Shown: positions 53,333 to 61,877 of the stretch, in pieces | How the letters are laid out: every line of letters begins with the position of its first letter | Position numbering within the stretch: position 1 is the first letter of the stretch | NCBI GenBank assembly: GCA_029776065.1 | Contig: JARVJP010000006.1 | Span: 106,841-170,840, forward strand | Length of the DNA stretch: 64,000 bases | DNA from: Nitrososphaeria archaeon | GTDB lineage: Archaea > Thermoproteota > Nitrososphaeria > JACIWG01 | Reading direction: 5' to 3' | The notes under the pieces: model-generated | Told to the model about the DNA's origin: nothing | Databases searched by the model: none | The model's input: only the letters and a program-made list of their open reading frames with translations | Made by a program: the position numbers and the translations under genes

Positions 53333-55432
53333 TTACCCTGGAAATGGACAGGTTTGAGTCGGGCAGCCGCCCGCATACTCCGATTCAACTGAGATAAACT
53401 TGCCTTCTTTGGTCTCGACCTTTCCAACGTATAGAACCTGTTCTGGTTTACTTCCATATCTAAAGACAGTGATCCCCTTGCACTTGAGTTTCCAAGCTAA
53501 GTCGTACACTTTTCTCACATCGTCAACGCTTGAGTCTGCTGGTAGGTTGACTGTCTTGGAAACCGCGTTATCTGTATACTTTTGGAAGACTGCTTGCATC
53601 TTGACATGCCATTCTGGTTGAATGTCTAAAGCGGTGACGAAGAGCTTCTTAATGTCTTCTGGAATTCCTTGTACTCCTCGAACCGAGCCTGTCTTCGCTA
53701 TCTCCTCGAGGAGGTCCGCGCTGTAGAAACTTCTCTCTTTAGCTATCACTTCAAATAATGGGTTGGTTTCGAATAGCCTGGTTCCACCTAGGACATTCCT
53801 CATAAAAGAGATTGCGAATATTGGTTCGATCCCTGATGAGCACCCGGCGATTATGCTTATGCTTCCTGTTGGCGCTATGGTAGTAACTGTTGCGTTTCTC
53901 ATAGCATGGTATCTGCCCTTCCATATGCTTCTGTCGAAGTTTGGGAACGACCCCCTTGCTTCGGCAAGCTGCACAGACGCCTTATGGCCTTCTTCTTCGA
54001 CAAACTTCATGACGTCCTCTCCTATTCTTAGGGCTTCTTCGGAGTTATAGGGGATCCCCAGCTTTATTAGCATATCTGCAAACCCCATGACCCCTAAACC
54101 TATTTTCCTGTTAGCTAAGGTCATCATTTCTATTTCTTTAAGAGGGTAACTGTTCACATCTATGACGTTGTCTAGGAAGTGGACAGCGTTCCATATCGTC
54201 TTTCTAAGTTTTTCAAGGTTAAGTTCACTCCCTTCAACCATACTCGAAAGGTTTATTGAACCAAGATTACACGACTCGTAAGGAAGGAGTGGTACTTCAC
54301 CACAGGGGTTGGTCGATTCTATTCTACCAACTTCTGGGGTTGGATTGTGTCTATTAACCTCGTCTATGAATATCACCCCAGGATCGCCGGTTTGCCATGC
54401 GGACTTAGTTATCATATTCCAGACTTCCTTGGCTCTAAGTCTTCCCATCTTTTCCTTGTTCCTTGGGTTGACGAGCCAGTATTCCCCATCATCTTCTAAC
54501 GCTTTCATGAATTCGTCGGTTACTGCAACTGAAATGTTGAAGTTGGAGAGGAATCCTGGGTTCCGCTTACACGTTATAAATTCGACTATGTCTGGGTGGT
54601 CGACTCTGAGAATGGCCATCATCGCCCCTCTTCTTTTTCCGCCAGCCTTTATGACCTCGGTCGTCGTGTCGAAAACTCGCATGAAACTTATTGGGCCTGA
54701 TGCAACCCCTTTTGTCGACTTGACAATGTCCCCCTTTGGCCTCAGCCTTGAGAAGTCGAAGCCCACCCCTCCACCTGTCTGTTCGATCAACGCTGTATTC
54801 TTGACTGCTGAAAAGATACTTTCTAAAGAGTCTTCAACAGGTAGGACAAAGCATGCGGAAAGTTGACCATGTTCCGTTCCAGCATTGAATAGAGTTGGCG
54901 AATTGGGGATAAATTCAAGCCTCGCCATCATACCGTAGAAGATGTTTTCACTCGTCTTAGGGTTTCCACCATACTTTTCGTCAGCCTTCGATATAGCTTT
55001 TGCAACCCTTTTGAACATTTGAGCGGGTGTTTCCACAACCCTTCCCTCTATGTCGCTTAGGAGGTACCTCCTACTCAAAACTTCGAGCGCGTTGACCGTA
55101 AGTTTTGGTTCAGCTATGCCAAGCTCTCTCTTAAGCCTTCTCAACTCTTCTTTCTTCTTCCTGTAACTCTGATATTCTTCCGCTACCTTCCAATAACCCT
55201 TGTCCTTTAAGACACCAACTACAAGATCTTGAACTTCTTCAACTGAGGGAATACCTGGCGGATGTCTTTCCTCTAGGGTTCTAACCACTTCTGCCGTTAT
55301 CCGCTCAGCCTTTTCGCCATCACCAAGCTCGACTGCAATAAAGGCTTTGTGAACAGCGTCTTTTATTCTACTAGGGTCGAAGTCTACAACCCTTCCATCT
55401 CTTTTTATAATCTTTTTAGGAATAGAGGCCAT
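53333..55432 (-). CDS. nrdJ: Adenosylcobalamin-dependent ribonucleotide reductase (class II)
   Basis: 699 residues. An ATP-cone is at the N-terminus (PKKIIKRDGRVVDFDPSRIKDAV), then the catalytic barrel with NPCGEVPLLPYESCNLGSINLSS (redox Cys and thiyl Cys) and IAPTGSISIIAGCSSGIEPIF. The end EYAGGCPTQTCPFPG carries the C-terminal redox cysteine pair. No small R2 subunit gene is nearby, in line with class II. It makes deoxyribonucleotides with or without oxygen and needs B12, so the cell must make or take up cobalamin. Confidence 0.94.
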   Translation of the reverse strand: MASIPKKIIKRDGRVVDFDPSRIKDAVHKAFIAVELGDGEKAERITAEVVRTLEERHPPGIPSVEEVQDLVVGVLKDKGYWKVAEEYQSYRKKKEELRRLKRELGIAEPKLTVNALEVLSRRYLLSDIEGRVVETPAQMFKRVAKAISKADEKYGGNPKTSENIFYGMMARLEFIPNSPTLFNAGTEHGQLSACFVLPVEDSLESIFSAVKNTALIEQTGGGVGFDFSRLRPKGDIVKSTKGVASGPISFMRVFDTTTEVIKAGGKRRGAMMAILRVDHPDIVEFITCKRNPGFLSNFNISVAVTDEFMKALEDDGEYWLVNPRNKEKMGRLRAKEVWNMITKSAWQTGDPGVIFIDEVNRHNPTPEVGRIESTNPCGEVPLLPYESCNLGSINLSSMVEGSELNLEKLRKTIWNAVHFLDNVIDVNSYPLKEIEMMTLANRKIGLGVMGFADMLIKLGIPYNSEEALRIGEDVMKFVEEEGHKASVQLAEARGSFPNFDRSIWKGRYHAMRNATVTTIAPTGSISIIAGCSSGIEPIFAISFMRNVLGGTRLFETNPLFEVIAKERSFYSADLLEEIAKTGSVRGVQGIPEDIKKLFVTALDIQPEWHVKMQAVFQKYTDNAVSKTVNLPADSSVDDVRKVYDLAWKLKCKGITVFRYGSKPEQVLYVGKVETKEGKFISVESEYAGGCPTQTCPFPG

Positions 55433-55610
55433 ATGTTCAATCCCCTTTTTTAAACATCCAAATATATTATTTTATCGGTCTATAAACAATTTGAAGCTAT
55501 TAATTCTAAACGCATAAATAATAACATGTATACGTTACTATAATGTATTAAAAGAAAAAGGGGCGAAGCGAGTTTAGATTTAATTTTTGGAAGACAAGAA
55601 AGTGGATTTG

Positions 55611-56009
55611 TTAAACTTCCCTTACCTTTTCTGCCTCACTTACGAAGTCTGATATAGACGACGCCTTCACTATGTTCTTCACGATCATTGTCTTACCTCT
55701 TAGAATTTCAAAGAGCGCTTTTACATTCTCTTGCTCTAGCTTCACAAGATTGATGTAAAACATCCCTGAGTAGTACTGGGCAAATAGATATGGGTCCTTC
55801 CTGATTATGAGAGGACTTTGTTGCGCAGCAAGTTTAAACGTCATAAAGTCTTCTACTTCAAAAAAATTCTTGAACCATATCACCATCATCAGATAAGATT
55901 CTTCCCAGATATTTATACCTAGTATATGAAATATTTTTATTGTTACGCCAATAACATTAGATAACCTATGGTGCACCCTTCCTACTAGAGACATGTTTAA
56001 TACCAACAT
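55611..56009 (-). CDS. Hypothetical protein
   Basis: 132 residues at most; starts at 55994 or 55844 (MTFKLAAQQSP) are possible. Not recognised. The C-terminal half (YLFAQYYSGMFYINLVKLEQENVKALFEILRGK) looks like ordinary soluble protein, while the first 50 residues are unusually hydrophobic. Its 5' end overlaps the upstream region of the GYD-domain gene, arguing for the shorter start. Low certainty. Confidence 0.4.
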   Translation of the reverse strand: MLVLNMSLVGRVHHRLSNVIGVTIKIFHILGINIWEESYLMMVIWFKNFFEVEDFMTFKLAAQQSPLIIRKDPYLFAQYYSGMFYINLVKLEQENVKALFEILRGKTMIVKNIVKASSISDFVSEAEKVREV

Positions 56010-56025
56010 TCCCCATAAATCATTT

Positions 56026-56313
56026 ATGCCAATATATATCCTTCTATCTTCCTTAACAGATAAGGGTAGGCGAACACTAAAGGGTAATCCTAACCTTATA
56101 AAAGAAGTTAATAAGGAAATTGAAGCCTTCGGAGTTAAGGTCCTAATGCAGTACGCTGTCTTAGGCCCTTACGACTTTGTAAACATAGTTGAAGCACCAG
56201 ATAATAACGCAATCTTAAGGACATCTGTTGAATTAGGGTCGCGTGGTACAATAAAGATACTTAGTATGCCAGCTAAATCTGTAGATGAATTCGTAAAGCT
56301 TCTAGAAAAGTAG
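56026..56313 (+). CDS. GYD-domain protein
   Basis: About 95 residues from ATG 56026 (MPIYILLSSLTDKGR). The pattern ILLSSLTDKGRRTLK...VLMQYAVLGPYDFVNIVEAPDNNAILRTSVELGSRGTIKILSMPA is that of GYD proteins, small ferredoxin-fold proteins of unknown role. The extension to 55993 is rejected because the family begins at this Met. It lies 16 nt before the HhH-family gene; likely co-transcribed. Confidence 0.85.
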   Translation: MPIYILLSSLTDKGRRTLKGNPNLIKEVNKEIEAFGVKVLMQYAVLGPYDFVNIVEAPDNNAILRTSVELGSRGTIKILSMPAKSVDEFVKLLEK

Positions 56314-56329
56314 TGTTCACCCAATTTTT

Positions 56330-56986
56330 ATGACAACCCATAGGTCAGAAATAAATTTAAAAGACTTTGTTACCATGTATGGAAGACCATTTTCTGAAGC
56401 CCTCGGGATTGACTTGAAGTCAGGGAAGAACGGGGAGATTTTGAAATGGTTTCTGGCATCGATACTATATTCAAAACCTATTCGAGAAAGTTCGGCTACA
56501 AGGACATATTCATCATTCTTAAGGCATAAAGCAACTACACCAAAGGAGATCTTACGTATCGGATGGCATGGTCTAGTTAACATCCTAGACGAAGGATCTT
56601 ATACAAGATACGATTTTTCTACGGCAGACAAGCTCTTAGAGGTTTTTGGAAACTTGCAGAAAGACTATGAAGGCGACTTAAATAAACTCCATCAATTATC
56701 AGAAAACAGTTCCGCCTTAGAAGAAAACATTAAGAGACTTGGAAAAGGTATAGGTGACACTACAGTTTCGATCTTCTTAAGGGAGATGCGTCATATTTGG
56801 CCTAAATCAGACCCAAAGCCATCTAAGTTGGTTAAGATTGCGATGGAAGATTTAGGTATAGAAGACTTGAAGCGGCTTGCAGAAAGTGAGGGCATGGACT
56901 TGGTTAGGTTGGAAACAGCCCTATTAAGGTATGCAAAAGACTTTTTGAGAAAAGGGAAAAGGTTGTACATAAAATTAAAATCTTAA
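56330..56986 (+). CDS. HhH DNA-glycosylase-superfamily-like protein
   Basis: 218 residues. IKRLGKGIGDTTVSIFLREMRHIWPKSDPKPS resembles the helix-hairpin-helix and following Asp region of the endonuclease III superfamily (LPGVGxxTA...D). There is no C-terminal 4Fe-4S cysteine loop. The N-terminal helical half carries LKWFLASILYSKPIRESSATRTYSSFL. A base-excision repair role is plausible; the catalytic Lys of bifunctional enzymes is not evident. Confidence 0.68.
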   Translation: MTTHRSEINLKDFVTMYGRPFSEALGIDLKSGKNGEILKWFLASILYSKPIRESSATRTYSSFLRHKATTPKEILRIGWHGLVNILDEGSYTRYDFSTADKLLEVFGNLQKDYEGDLNKLHQLSENSSALEENIKRLGKGIGDTTVSIFLREMRHIWPKSDPKPSKLVKIAMEDLGIEDLKRLAESEGMDLVRLETALLRYAKDFLRKGKRLYIKLKS

Positions 56987-57050
56987 GAAACTGTGCATCA
57001 CCAAAAACACTAAATATCAAAATGTACATAACACTTTATGTGTGATTTGC

Positions 57051-57314
57051 ATGGTAGGGGCCCTGGTTTTGATAAACGTGGAAATGGGGTCAGAGGCTGA
57101 AGTATTGAAGACAATGAGGAAGGTCGATGGTGTTGTTGAAGCTTTCGCAGTTTATGGAACCTATGATATCGCTGCAAAGGTTCAAGCAGACAGTATCGGG
57201 AGGCTTAATGAGATCATAACGAGGAAGATAAGGAAGATAGAAAACGTCAAATCAACTTTAACAATGATTATCATCGATGAGAAGAGCTTGGGGTTAGAGT
57301 GGATAAGAACATAG
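57051..57314 (+). CDS. Stand-alone Lrp/AsnC ligand-binding (RAM) domain
   Basis: About 87 residues from ATG 57051 (MVGALVLINVEMGSEAEVL). Beta-alpha-beta-beta-alpha-beta RAM domain without a DNA-binding part: GVVEAFAVYGTYDIAAKVQADS is the core. Such proteins bind amino acids and may modulate full-length Lrp regulators, such as the one at 23065. Confidence 0.88.
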   Translation: MVGALVLINVEMGSEAEVLKTMRKVDGVVEAFAVYGTYDIAAKVQADSIGRLNEIITRKIRKIENVKSTLTMIIIDEKSLGLEWIRT

Positions 57315-57373
57315 ATCCATTAGTTAATATTCAAATAATGACCTTAGTAATATGCTGATAGTAGCGAATAAAA

Positions 57374-58531
57374 TTGCAGTATAGAAAATTTGGTAAACTT
57401 AGTTGGAAGCCTTCTGCGCTAGGTTTTGGAGCGATGCGTCTTCCCATCGTTGGAGGAGACAGTAGTAAGATCGATGAAAAAGAGGCGATCCGCATGATAA
57501 GGTATGCTATCGATAACGGAGTCAACTATATCGACACAGCATATCCATACCATGGTGGAAATAGTGAAGTAGTGGTTGGCAAAGCGTTGATGGACGGATA
57601 CCGTGAGAGGGTTAAAATTGCGACTAAATTACCCACCTGGCTTGTGAATACCAAAGCAGACATGGATAGGTACCTAGAGGAACAGCTTTTAAAATTGCAG
57701 ACTAAAAAGGTCGACTTTTACTTACTCCATGGGTTGAATAAGGAAAGGTGGAAGAAGATTAGAGAACTAGACGTTTTAGAATGGGCTGAGAAGACAATAT
57801 CTATTGGGAAGATTGACTATCTTGGGTTCAGCTTCCATGACGACTTTGAAACCTTCAAGGATATTGTTGATGGGTATGAGAAATGGACCTTTTGCCAGAT
57901 ACTTTACAACTATATGGATACAGAATACCAAGCTGGTTTAAGGGGATTAAGGTATGCGGCATCAAAGGGGCTCGCAGTAGTCGTGATGGAGCCTCTAGCA
58001 GGAGGAATACTGGCCTTTCCTTCCTCAAGAGAAGCTCAAGAGATTTGGAACAGTTCACCAGTTAAGAGAACCCCTGCGGAATGGGGTTTACAATGGGTTT
58101 GGAACCATCCTGAAGTATCTGTTGTCTTAAGTGGGATGAGCACGTTTGAACAGGTAAGAGAAAATGTTGGAAGTGCATGCCGCTCTGGGCCAAACACCCT
58201 CTCTGAAGAAGAATTAGAAATCATTCACAGAGTTCGCGAAAGTATTCGAAGACACGGGTACATAGGCTGTGGGGGATGCAGGTACTGCATGCCATGCCCA
58301 CAGGGAGTGGGTATACCTGAAATCTTTGCGCTCTATAACGAATATAACGGAGTGCATGGCGATGCCGCTCAAACTGCTAAAGTAAGAGAGAAGTATAAGA
58401 CGACAATTATTCCAGAGAAGAGTGCTAGAAAATGTTTAAGTTGTGGACAATGCGAAAGTAAATGTCCACAGCAACTCCCAATACGAAGCCTTCTTGAGAA
58501 GGCAGCTGTCGTTTTCGAAAGCAGTAGATAA
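57374..58531 (+). CDS. Aldo/keto reductase with C-terminal ferredoxin domain
   Basis: 385 residues. AKR barrel (1-280): GFGAMRLPIVGG, VNYIDTAYPYHGGNSE (catalytic Asp and Tyr), VKIATKLP (Lys) and FYLLHGL (His). The C-terminus has CGGCRYCMPCPQGVGIP and CLSCGQCESKCPQQLPI, two 4Fe-4S type motifs. This fused form is common in anaerobes; the electron partner and substrate are unknown. Start TTG 57374. Confidence 0.9.
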   Translation: MQYRKFGKLSWKPSALGFGAMRLPIVGGDSSKIDEKEAIRMIRYAIDNGVNYIDTAYPYHGGNSEVVVGKALMDGYRERVKIATKLPTWLVNTKADMDRYLEEQLLKLQTKKVDFYLLHGLNKERWKKIRELDVLEWAEKTISIGKIDYLGFSFHDDFETFKDIVDGYEKWTFCQILYNYMDTEYQAGLRGLRYAASKGLAVVVMEPLAGGILAFPSSREAQEIWNSSPVKRTPAEWGLQWVWNHPEVSVVLSGMSTFEQVRENVGSACRSGPNTLSEEELEIIHRVRESIRRHGYIGCGGCRYCMPCPQGVGIPEIFALYNEYNGVHGDAAQTAKVREKYKTTIIPEKSARKCLSCGQCESKCPQQLPIRSLLEKAAVVFESSR

Positions 58532-58555
58532 CAAAGACCCAACTCCTCCCATAGA

Positions 58556-59047
58556 TCAAATTAGGTTAGATAGAGGTAGATCCACTTTTCTTTCAATGTA
58601 AGCAATATGCATTTTTCTTCCATTTAAGTTGATTAGATGCTTAGACGTTTTAGGAGGAAACTTTTTTGAAGAAAGGCCTGCTGCCAAGACATCTTCCTTC
58701 GTCAAATCACCCTTCTTCCAAGTTGTAACTTCTATGTCAGGACTTTTATAGTCAACTAATATGGCTGGAATCATCTTGCAACCAAGTTCTTTAAGAGCGT
58801 TCAGTCTATGATGCCCATCTAAAACAACACCTGTGTTTATGTCTACAGCTATTGCTTTCTTGATTAAAGCATCTTTCTTGATCCTTTCCTTAAGCCGATT
58901 TAAACGCTTCGCATCCACCTGCTCATGCTCCTTCAGCGAGCTTATTTCCCTAAGGACAACGACCACCCCGTATTTGGAAGAGAAACTTCCTTGAAGGAAG
59001 CCCTGCTTCCTATAGCCGTTTGCACAGGTAGTGACAGGGTTCTGCAA
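58556..59047 (-). CDS. ParB-fold protein, candidate SerK-like serine kinase
   Basis: 163 residues from TTG 59047; GTG 58966 (VVVVLREISSLKEHE) may be the real start, giving about 136. The core REISSLKEHEQVD...VVLDGHHRLNALKELGCKMIPAILVDY holds the HE and DGHHR motifs seen in archaeal ADP-dependent serine kinase (SerK) and in the related SbnI family; FPPKTSKHLI near the end is also family-like. It lies 6 nt after the TrpB2 gene in the same operon. Making O-phosphoserine for TrpB2 is a coherent role, inferred from family and context. A ParB-type DNA-binding role is less likely because no DNA-binding half follows. Confidence 0.72.
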   Translation of the reverse strand: MQNPVTTCANGYRKQGFLQGSFSSKYGVVVVLREISSLKEHEQVDAKRLNRLKERIKKDALIKKAIAVDINTGVVLDGHHRLNALKELGCKMIPAILVDYKSPDIEVTTWKKGDLTKEDVLAAGLSSKKFPPKTSKHLINLNGRKMHIAYIERKVDLPLSNLI

Positions 59048-59053
59048 ATGATA

Positions 59054-60418
59054 CTACACCATTCTGATCGAACTTAGTGATCTTGCTATTACCTCCTCAG
59101 ATGGCTCGTAATTCGTCAATGAATTGTTAAACAGGTCTTCATAGGCTTTAAGGTCTAAAAGTCCGTGCCCACTTAGATTGAACAATATTACCTTCTTACT
59201 TCCCTGTCTTTTCGCTTCTAAGGCTTCATCAACTACAGCTTTGATTGCGTGAGCAGTTTCAGGCGCGGGTACAATCCCCTCACACATTGCGAAAAGTTTC
59301 CCAGCGTTCAAACATTCTACTTGATGATATGCCTTCGAGTTAACAACCCCGTTCTTTATCAACAAGGAGAGGCTAGGAGCCTTCCCATGATACCTGAGCC
59401 CAGCCGCATGAATTGGTGGAATCTGGAACTTGTTACCCACCGTGTACATCTTAAGCATAGGTGTCATCCCACTTGAATCTCCATAGTCGTAGGCGTATTC
59501 TCCTCTGGTTGTCGATGGGACTGCTTTAGGCTCGACTGCAACAAACCTCATACCATATTTTCTAATCTTTTCTTCATAGATCAATGGGTAAGCGAGCCCT
59601 GAGAAGTTGCTTCCACCTCCTATACAACCAATTACTACATCTGGTTTCTTTCCAAGGATTTCCATCTGCTTCTTCGCCTCTAACCCAACAATAGATTGAT
59701 GCAAAAGAACATGATTTAACACGCTCCCTAATGAATACTTAGCGTTTTCACTTCCCAAAGCTACTTCTAGCGCTTCGCTTATCGCGATCCCTAGACTACC
59801 AGGGTGCTGAGGATCGTTTGCTAGAAAGCTTTTACCCGCTTTAGTTACTTCACTTGGTGACGGGTAAACCTTGCCACCGAATAATTCCATCAGCGTTTTT
59901 CTGTAAGGTTTTTGGATGTACGAGCTTCTCGTCATGAACACGATTATCTCAAGAGAGAAGAGTGCGCCCGCTAGGCAGAGAGCTGAACCCCATTGCCCAG
60001 CTCCTGTTTCTGTCGTCACCTTCCTAATCCCTTCTTTAGAAAGGTAGTAGGCTTGAGCGATTGCCGTGTTAGGTTTGTGGCTTCCAACAGGACTTACGTC
60101 TTCACGTTTAAAGTATATTTCAGCGGGTGTTTTAAGGTATTCTTCAAATCTTCTTGCCCTATGGAGTGGTGTTGGTCGCCCTAACATCAAATATGCTCTA
60201 ATAACTTCTTCAGGAATCTTGATGTATCTGTCAGACGAAACTTCTTGCCTTATACATTCTTTAGCAAATATTCTCTCTAGAGCCGCTGGATTAATAGGTT
60301 CTCCAGTTGAACCGTTAATGGGAGGAGGAAGTGGCTCAGGGAGGTCTGGGAGGATGTTGTACCATTCTTTTGGTATTTCTTCAGGTGGTAGAATCACTTT
60401 ATACTCTTTATGTTCCAT
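59054..60418 (-). CDS. trpB2: Tryptophan synthase beta chain, TrpB2 type
   Basis: 454 residues, longer than TrpB1 (about 400), with the TrpB2 N-terminal extension. [42 protein letters not shown] contains the PLP Lys; [16 protein letters not shown] holds the catalytic Glu region; [16 protein letters not shown] binds the PLP phosphate. No trpA or other trp gene is nearby, as is usual for TrpB2. Some TrpB2 enzymes prefer O-phosphoserine over serine. TATA at about 60443-60448 (minus strand) gives a leaderless message. Confidence 0.93.
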   Translation of the reverse strand: MEHKEYKVILPPEEIPKEWYNILPDLPEPLPPPINGSTGEPINPAALERIFAKECIRQEVSSDRYIKIPEEVIRAYLMLGRPTPLHRARRFEEYLKTPAEIYFKREDVSPVGSHKPNTAIAQAYYLSKEGIRKVTTETGAGQWGSALCLAGALFSLEIIVFMTRSSYIQKPYRKTLMELFGGKVYPSPSEVTKAGKSFLANDPQHPGSLGIAISEALEVALGSENAKYSLGSVLNHVLLHQSIVGLEAKKQMEILGKKPDVVIGCIGGGSNFSGLAYPLIYEEKIRKYGMRFVAVEPKAVPSTTRGEYAYDYGDSSGMTPMLKMYTVGNKFQIPPIHAAGLRYHGKAPSLSLLIKNGVVNSKAYHQVECLNAGKLFAMCEGIVPAPETAHAIKAVVDEALEAKRQGSKKVILFNLSGHGLLDLKAYEDLFNNSLTNYEPSEEVIARSLSSIRMV

Positions 60419-60453
60419 ATATCATGACTATTTTAGTTCATTTATATACATTT

Positions 60454-60463
60454 ATGTACATAT
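60454..60463. promoter_or_regulatory. Palindrome TATGTACATA upstream of trpB2 promoter
   Basis: A perfect ten-base palindrome lies just outside the minus-strand TATA element of trpB2 and between it and the ACT-regulator gene. Its place next to the TATA/BRE site fits an operator for either gene. Confidence 0.4.
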
Positions 60464-60524
60464 AAGTGCTTTATAAGAGATGTTTAGAAAACGCTTTTAT
60501 TGAACAAACAAGGGCATACAGACA

Positions 60525-61049
60525 ATGGCTACACGCAAAAGAGGCATATGGGCTATAATCGAAGATAGTACTAGAAGGAAGAAGGCGAGGATGAGCATAT
60601 TAAAGAAGATGATTGAGACAGGGATTAGAGTTGGAGATGATGGCCGCTACTATGTAGACGACATAGAGGTACCTGATACAGCTATAGCGAAGGCCTTAAA
60701 TATCGATCGGAGAGTTGTGAGGCAGACTGCGAACTTTATCCTCTCAGTTTCAGAATTAGAAAATATTTTTACCAAATTACAACCCATTACCTTCTTCAAA
60801 AACATAGCACATTACCTAGGCTTTACTGTGATAGTCATCGAATCAGAGCCTGAGAAGCCAGGCATTATCTCTGAGGTCACCTCGATAATAGCGAGACATA
60901 AGCTAATAGTCCGACAAGCGTTAGCAGACGACCCAGAGCTCATATCACAACCAAAGCTGACCTTAATAATAGAGGGCGAAGTGCCGTCGGAAGTGATAAA
61001 TGAGCTTCAGAGCATAAAAGTAGTTAAGAGCCTAACAATCATTAAATAA
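60525..61049 (+). CDS. ACT-domain regulator of amino-acid metabolism
   Basis: 174 residues. N-terminal helix-turn-helix-like part (1-90, VPDTAIAKALNIDRRVVRQTANFIL) and C-terminal ACT domain (about 100-174, FTVIVIESEPEKPGIISEVTSIIARHKLIVRQALAD). The build matches archaeal predicted regulators of amino-acid metabolism. Divergent from trpB2 across 106 nt, so regulation of the trpB2 operon by an amino acid is a fair inference. A TATA-like cttttatt about 27 nt upstream suggests a leaderless message. Confidence 0.85.
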   Translation: MATRKRGIWAIIEDSTRRKKARMSILKKMIETGIRVGDDGRYYVDDIEVPDTAIAKALNIDRRVVRQTANFILSVSELENIFTKLQPITFFKNIAHYLGFTVIVIESEPEKPGIISEVTSIIARHKLIVRQALADDPELISQPKLTLIIEGEVPSEVINELQSIKVVKSLTIIK

Positions 61050-61113
61050 ACGTTGACAAGATCGAAGACGATCTTAAGTAAGTTAGTAAGAAAAATACTA
61101 TAAAAATTTATAT

Positions 61114-61135
61114 AGTAGTATTATTAAGTACTACT
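61114..61135. promoter_or_regulatory. Inverted-repeat operator of the second vapBC pair
   Basis: AGTAGTA (61114-61120) and TACTACT (61129-61135) form a perfect 7-base inverted repeat with an 8-base spacer, placed between the TATA element (aaatttatata, about 61103-61112) and ATG 61137. Antitoxins of this type repress their own promoter at such sites. Confidence 0.65.
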
Positions 61136-61136
61136 T

Positions 61137-61367
61137 ATGCCTGAGGAAGAACTTTTGAAAGTTACAAGAAAGGGACAGGTAACTATTCCCAAGAAGTATA
61201 GAAACATCTTAAATGTTAAGGAGGGGGACATAATATGTGCCTTTTTGGAAGAAGATAAAGTAGTGTTGATGAAGTCAGGAATACCAGAACCTGGAGAACC
61301 CGTTGGTGAGGAAAAGTACGAAGAATTGTCTAAGTTAGTAGAGGAAGAAAGAGAAAAATGGCGTTAA
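61137..61367 (+). CDS. vapB: AbrB-type antitoxin (VapB)
   Basis: 76 residues. LLKVTRKGQVTIPKKYRNILNVKEGDIICAFLEEDKVVLMK is a textbook AbrB swapped hairpin; the charged tail EEKYEELSKLVEEEREKWR binds the toxin. Overlaps the PIN gene by 10 nt. Probably autoregulates through the inverted repeat before its start. Confidence 0.92.
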   Translation: MPEEELLKVTRKGQVTIPKKYRNILNVKEGDIICAFLEEDKVVLMKSGIPEPGEPVGEEKYEELSKLVEEEREKWR

Positions 61368-61753
61368 TACTTGATACGAGGTTCTTGATAGCGCATTCCT
61401 TTCCAAAGTCCAGGGAAGAGAGAGAAAAGATAAGGAACTTTTTACTCAAAATTTCCAAAGATAGTTTAATCATCCCCTCAGTTGTAGTTATAGAGTTCAT
61501 AAAAATTACTGGTTTAACCATAGGTTTAGAAACGGCTAAAATTAGACTTAGACTGTGGATTGGAAGCGGGGTTGAAGTCGCACCAATTGATAAAGATACA
61601 GCCTTCCTTGCTGGAGAGATTGCTTTCCAACATAAAGGCATTCCAATTGCAGATGTAATAATAGGTGCTTTAGCTAAGCGTTTTAAAGCAACAGTTGTTA
61701 CTGATGATCCTCATTTCACAATCTTAAATTTAAAAACCTTATGGTATAACTGA
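61358..61753 (+). CDS. vapC: PIN-domain toxin ribonuclease (VapC)
   Basis: 131 residues. Acidic metal site: LILDTRFLIAHSF (Asp6), VVVIEFIKI (Glu), KGIPIADVIIGALA (Asp) and VVTDDPHF (Asp). RNA-cleaving toxin neutralised by the product of the overlapping upstream gene. Not closely similar to the PIN protein at 2370, so the window holds two unrelated pairs. Confidence 0.9.
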   Translation: MALILDTRFLIAHSFPKSREEREKIRNFLLKISKDSLIIPSVVVIEFIKITGLTIGLETAKIRLRLWIGSGVEVAPIDKDTAFLAGEIAFQHKGIPIADVIIGALAKRFKATVVTDDPHFTILNLKTLWYN

Positions 61754-61877
61754 TATCCTCCCACCTCTAAAGATTGCAGGCTTTCTGCATAATATAGTAA
61801 TGACATGGGGTCTCTGCTTTTACTTTGAACAAGCTATTAATAAATAATAATAAAGTAGAAGCCTCTAACCTAACTCC

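Noticed and set aside
54309..54866. 185-codon open frame on the plus strand
   Set aside because: It is antisense to the class II ribonucleotide reductase gene and is a shadow of its codon bias.
58556..59047. Chromosome-partitioning ParB
   Set aside because: No DNA-binding half, no ParA neighbour and no parS-like repeats. The DGHHR and PPKTSKH patterns point to the SerK/SbnI branch.
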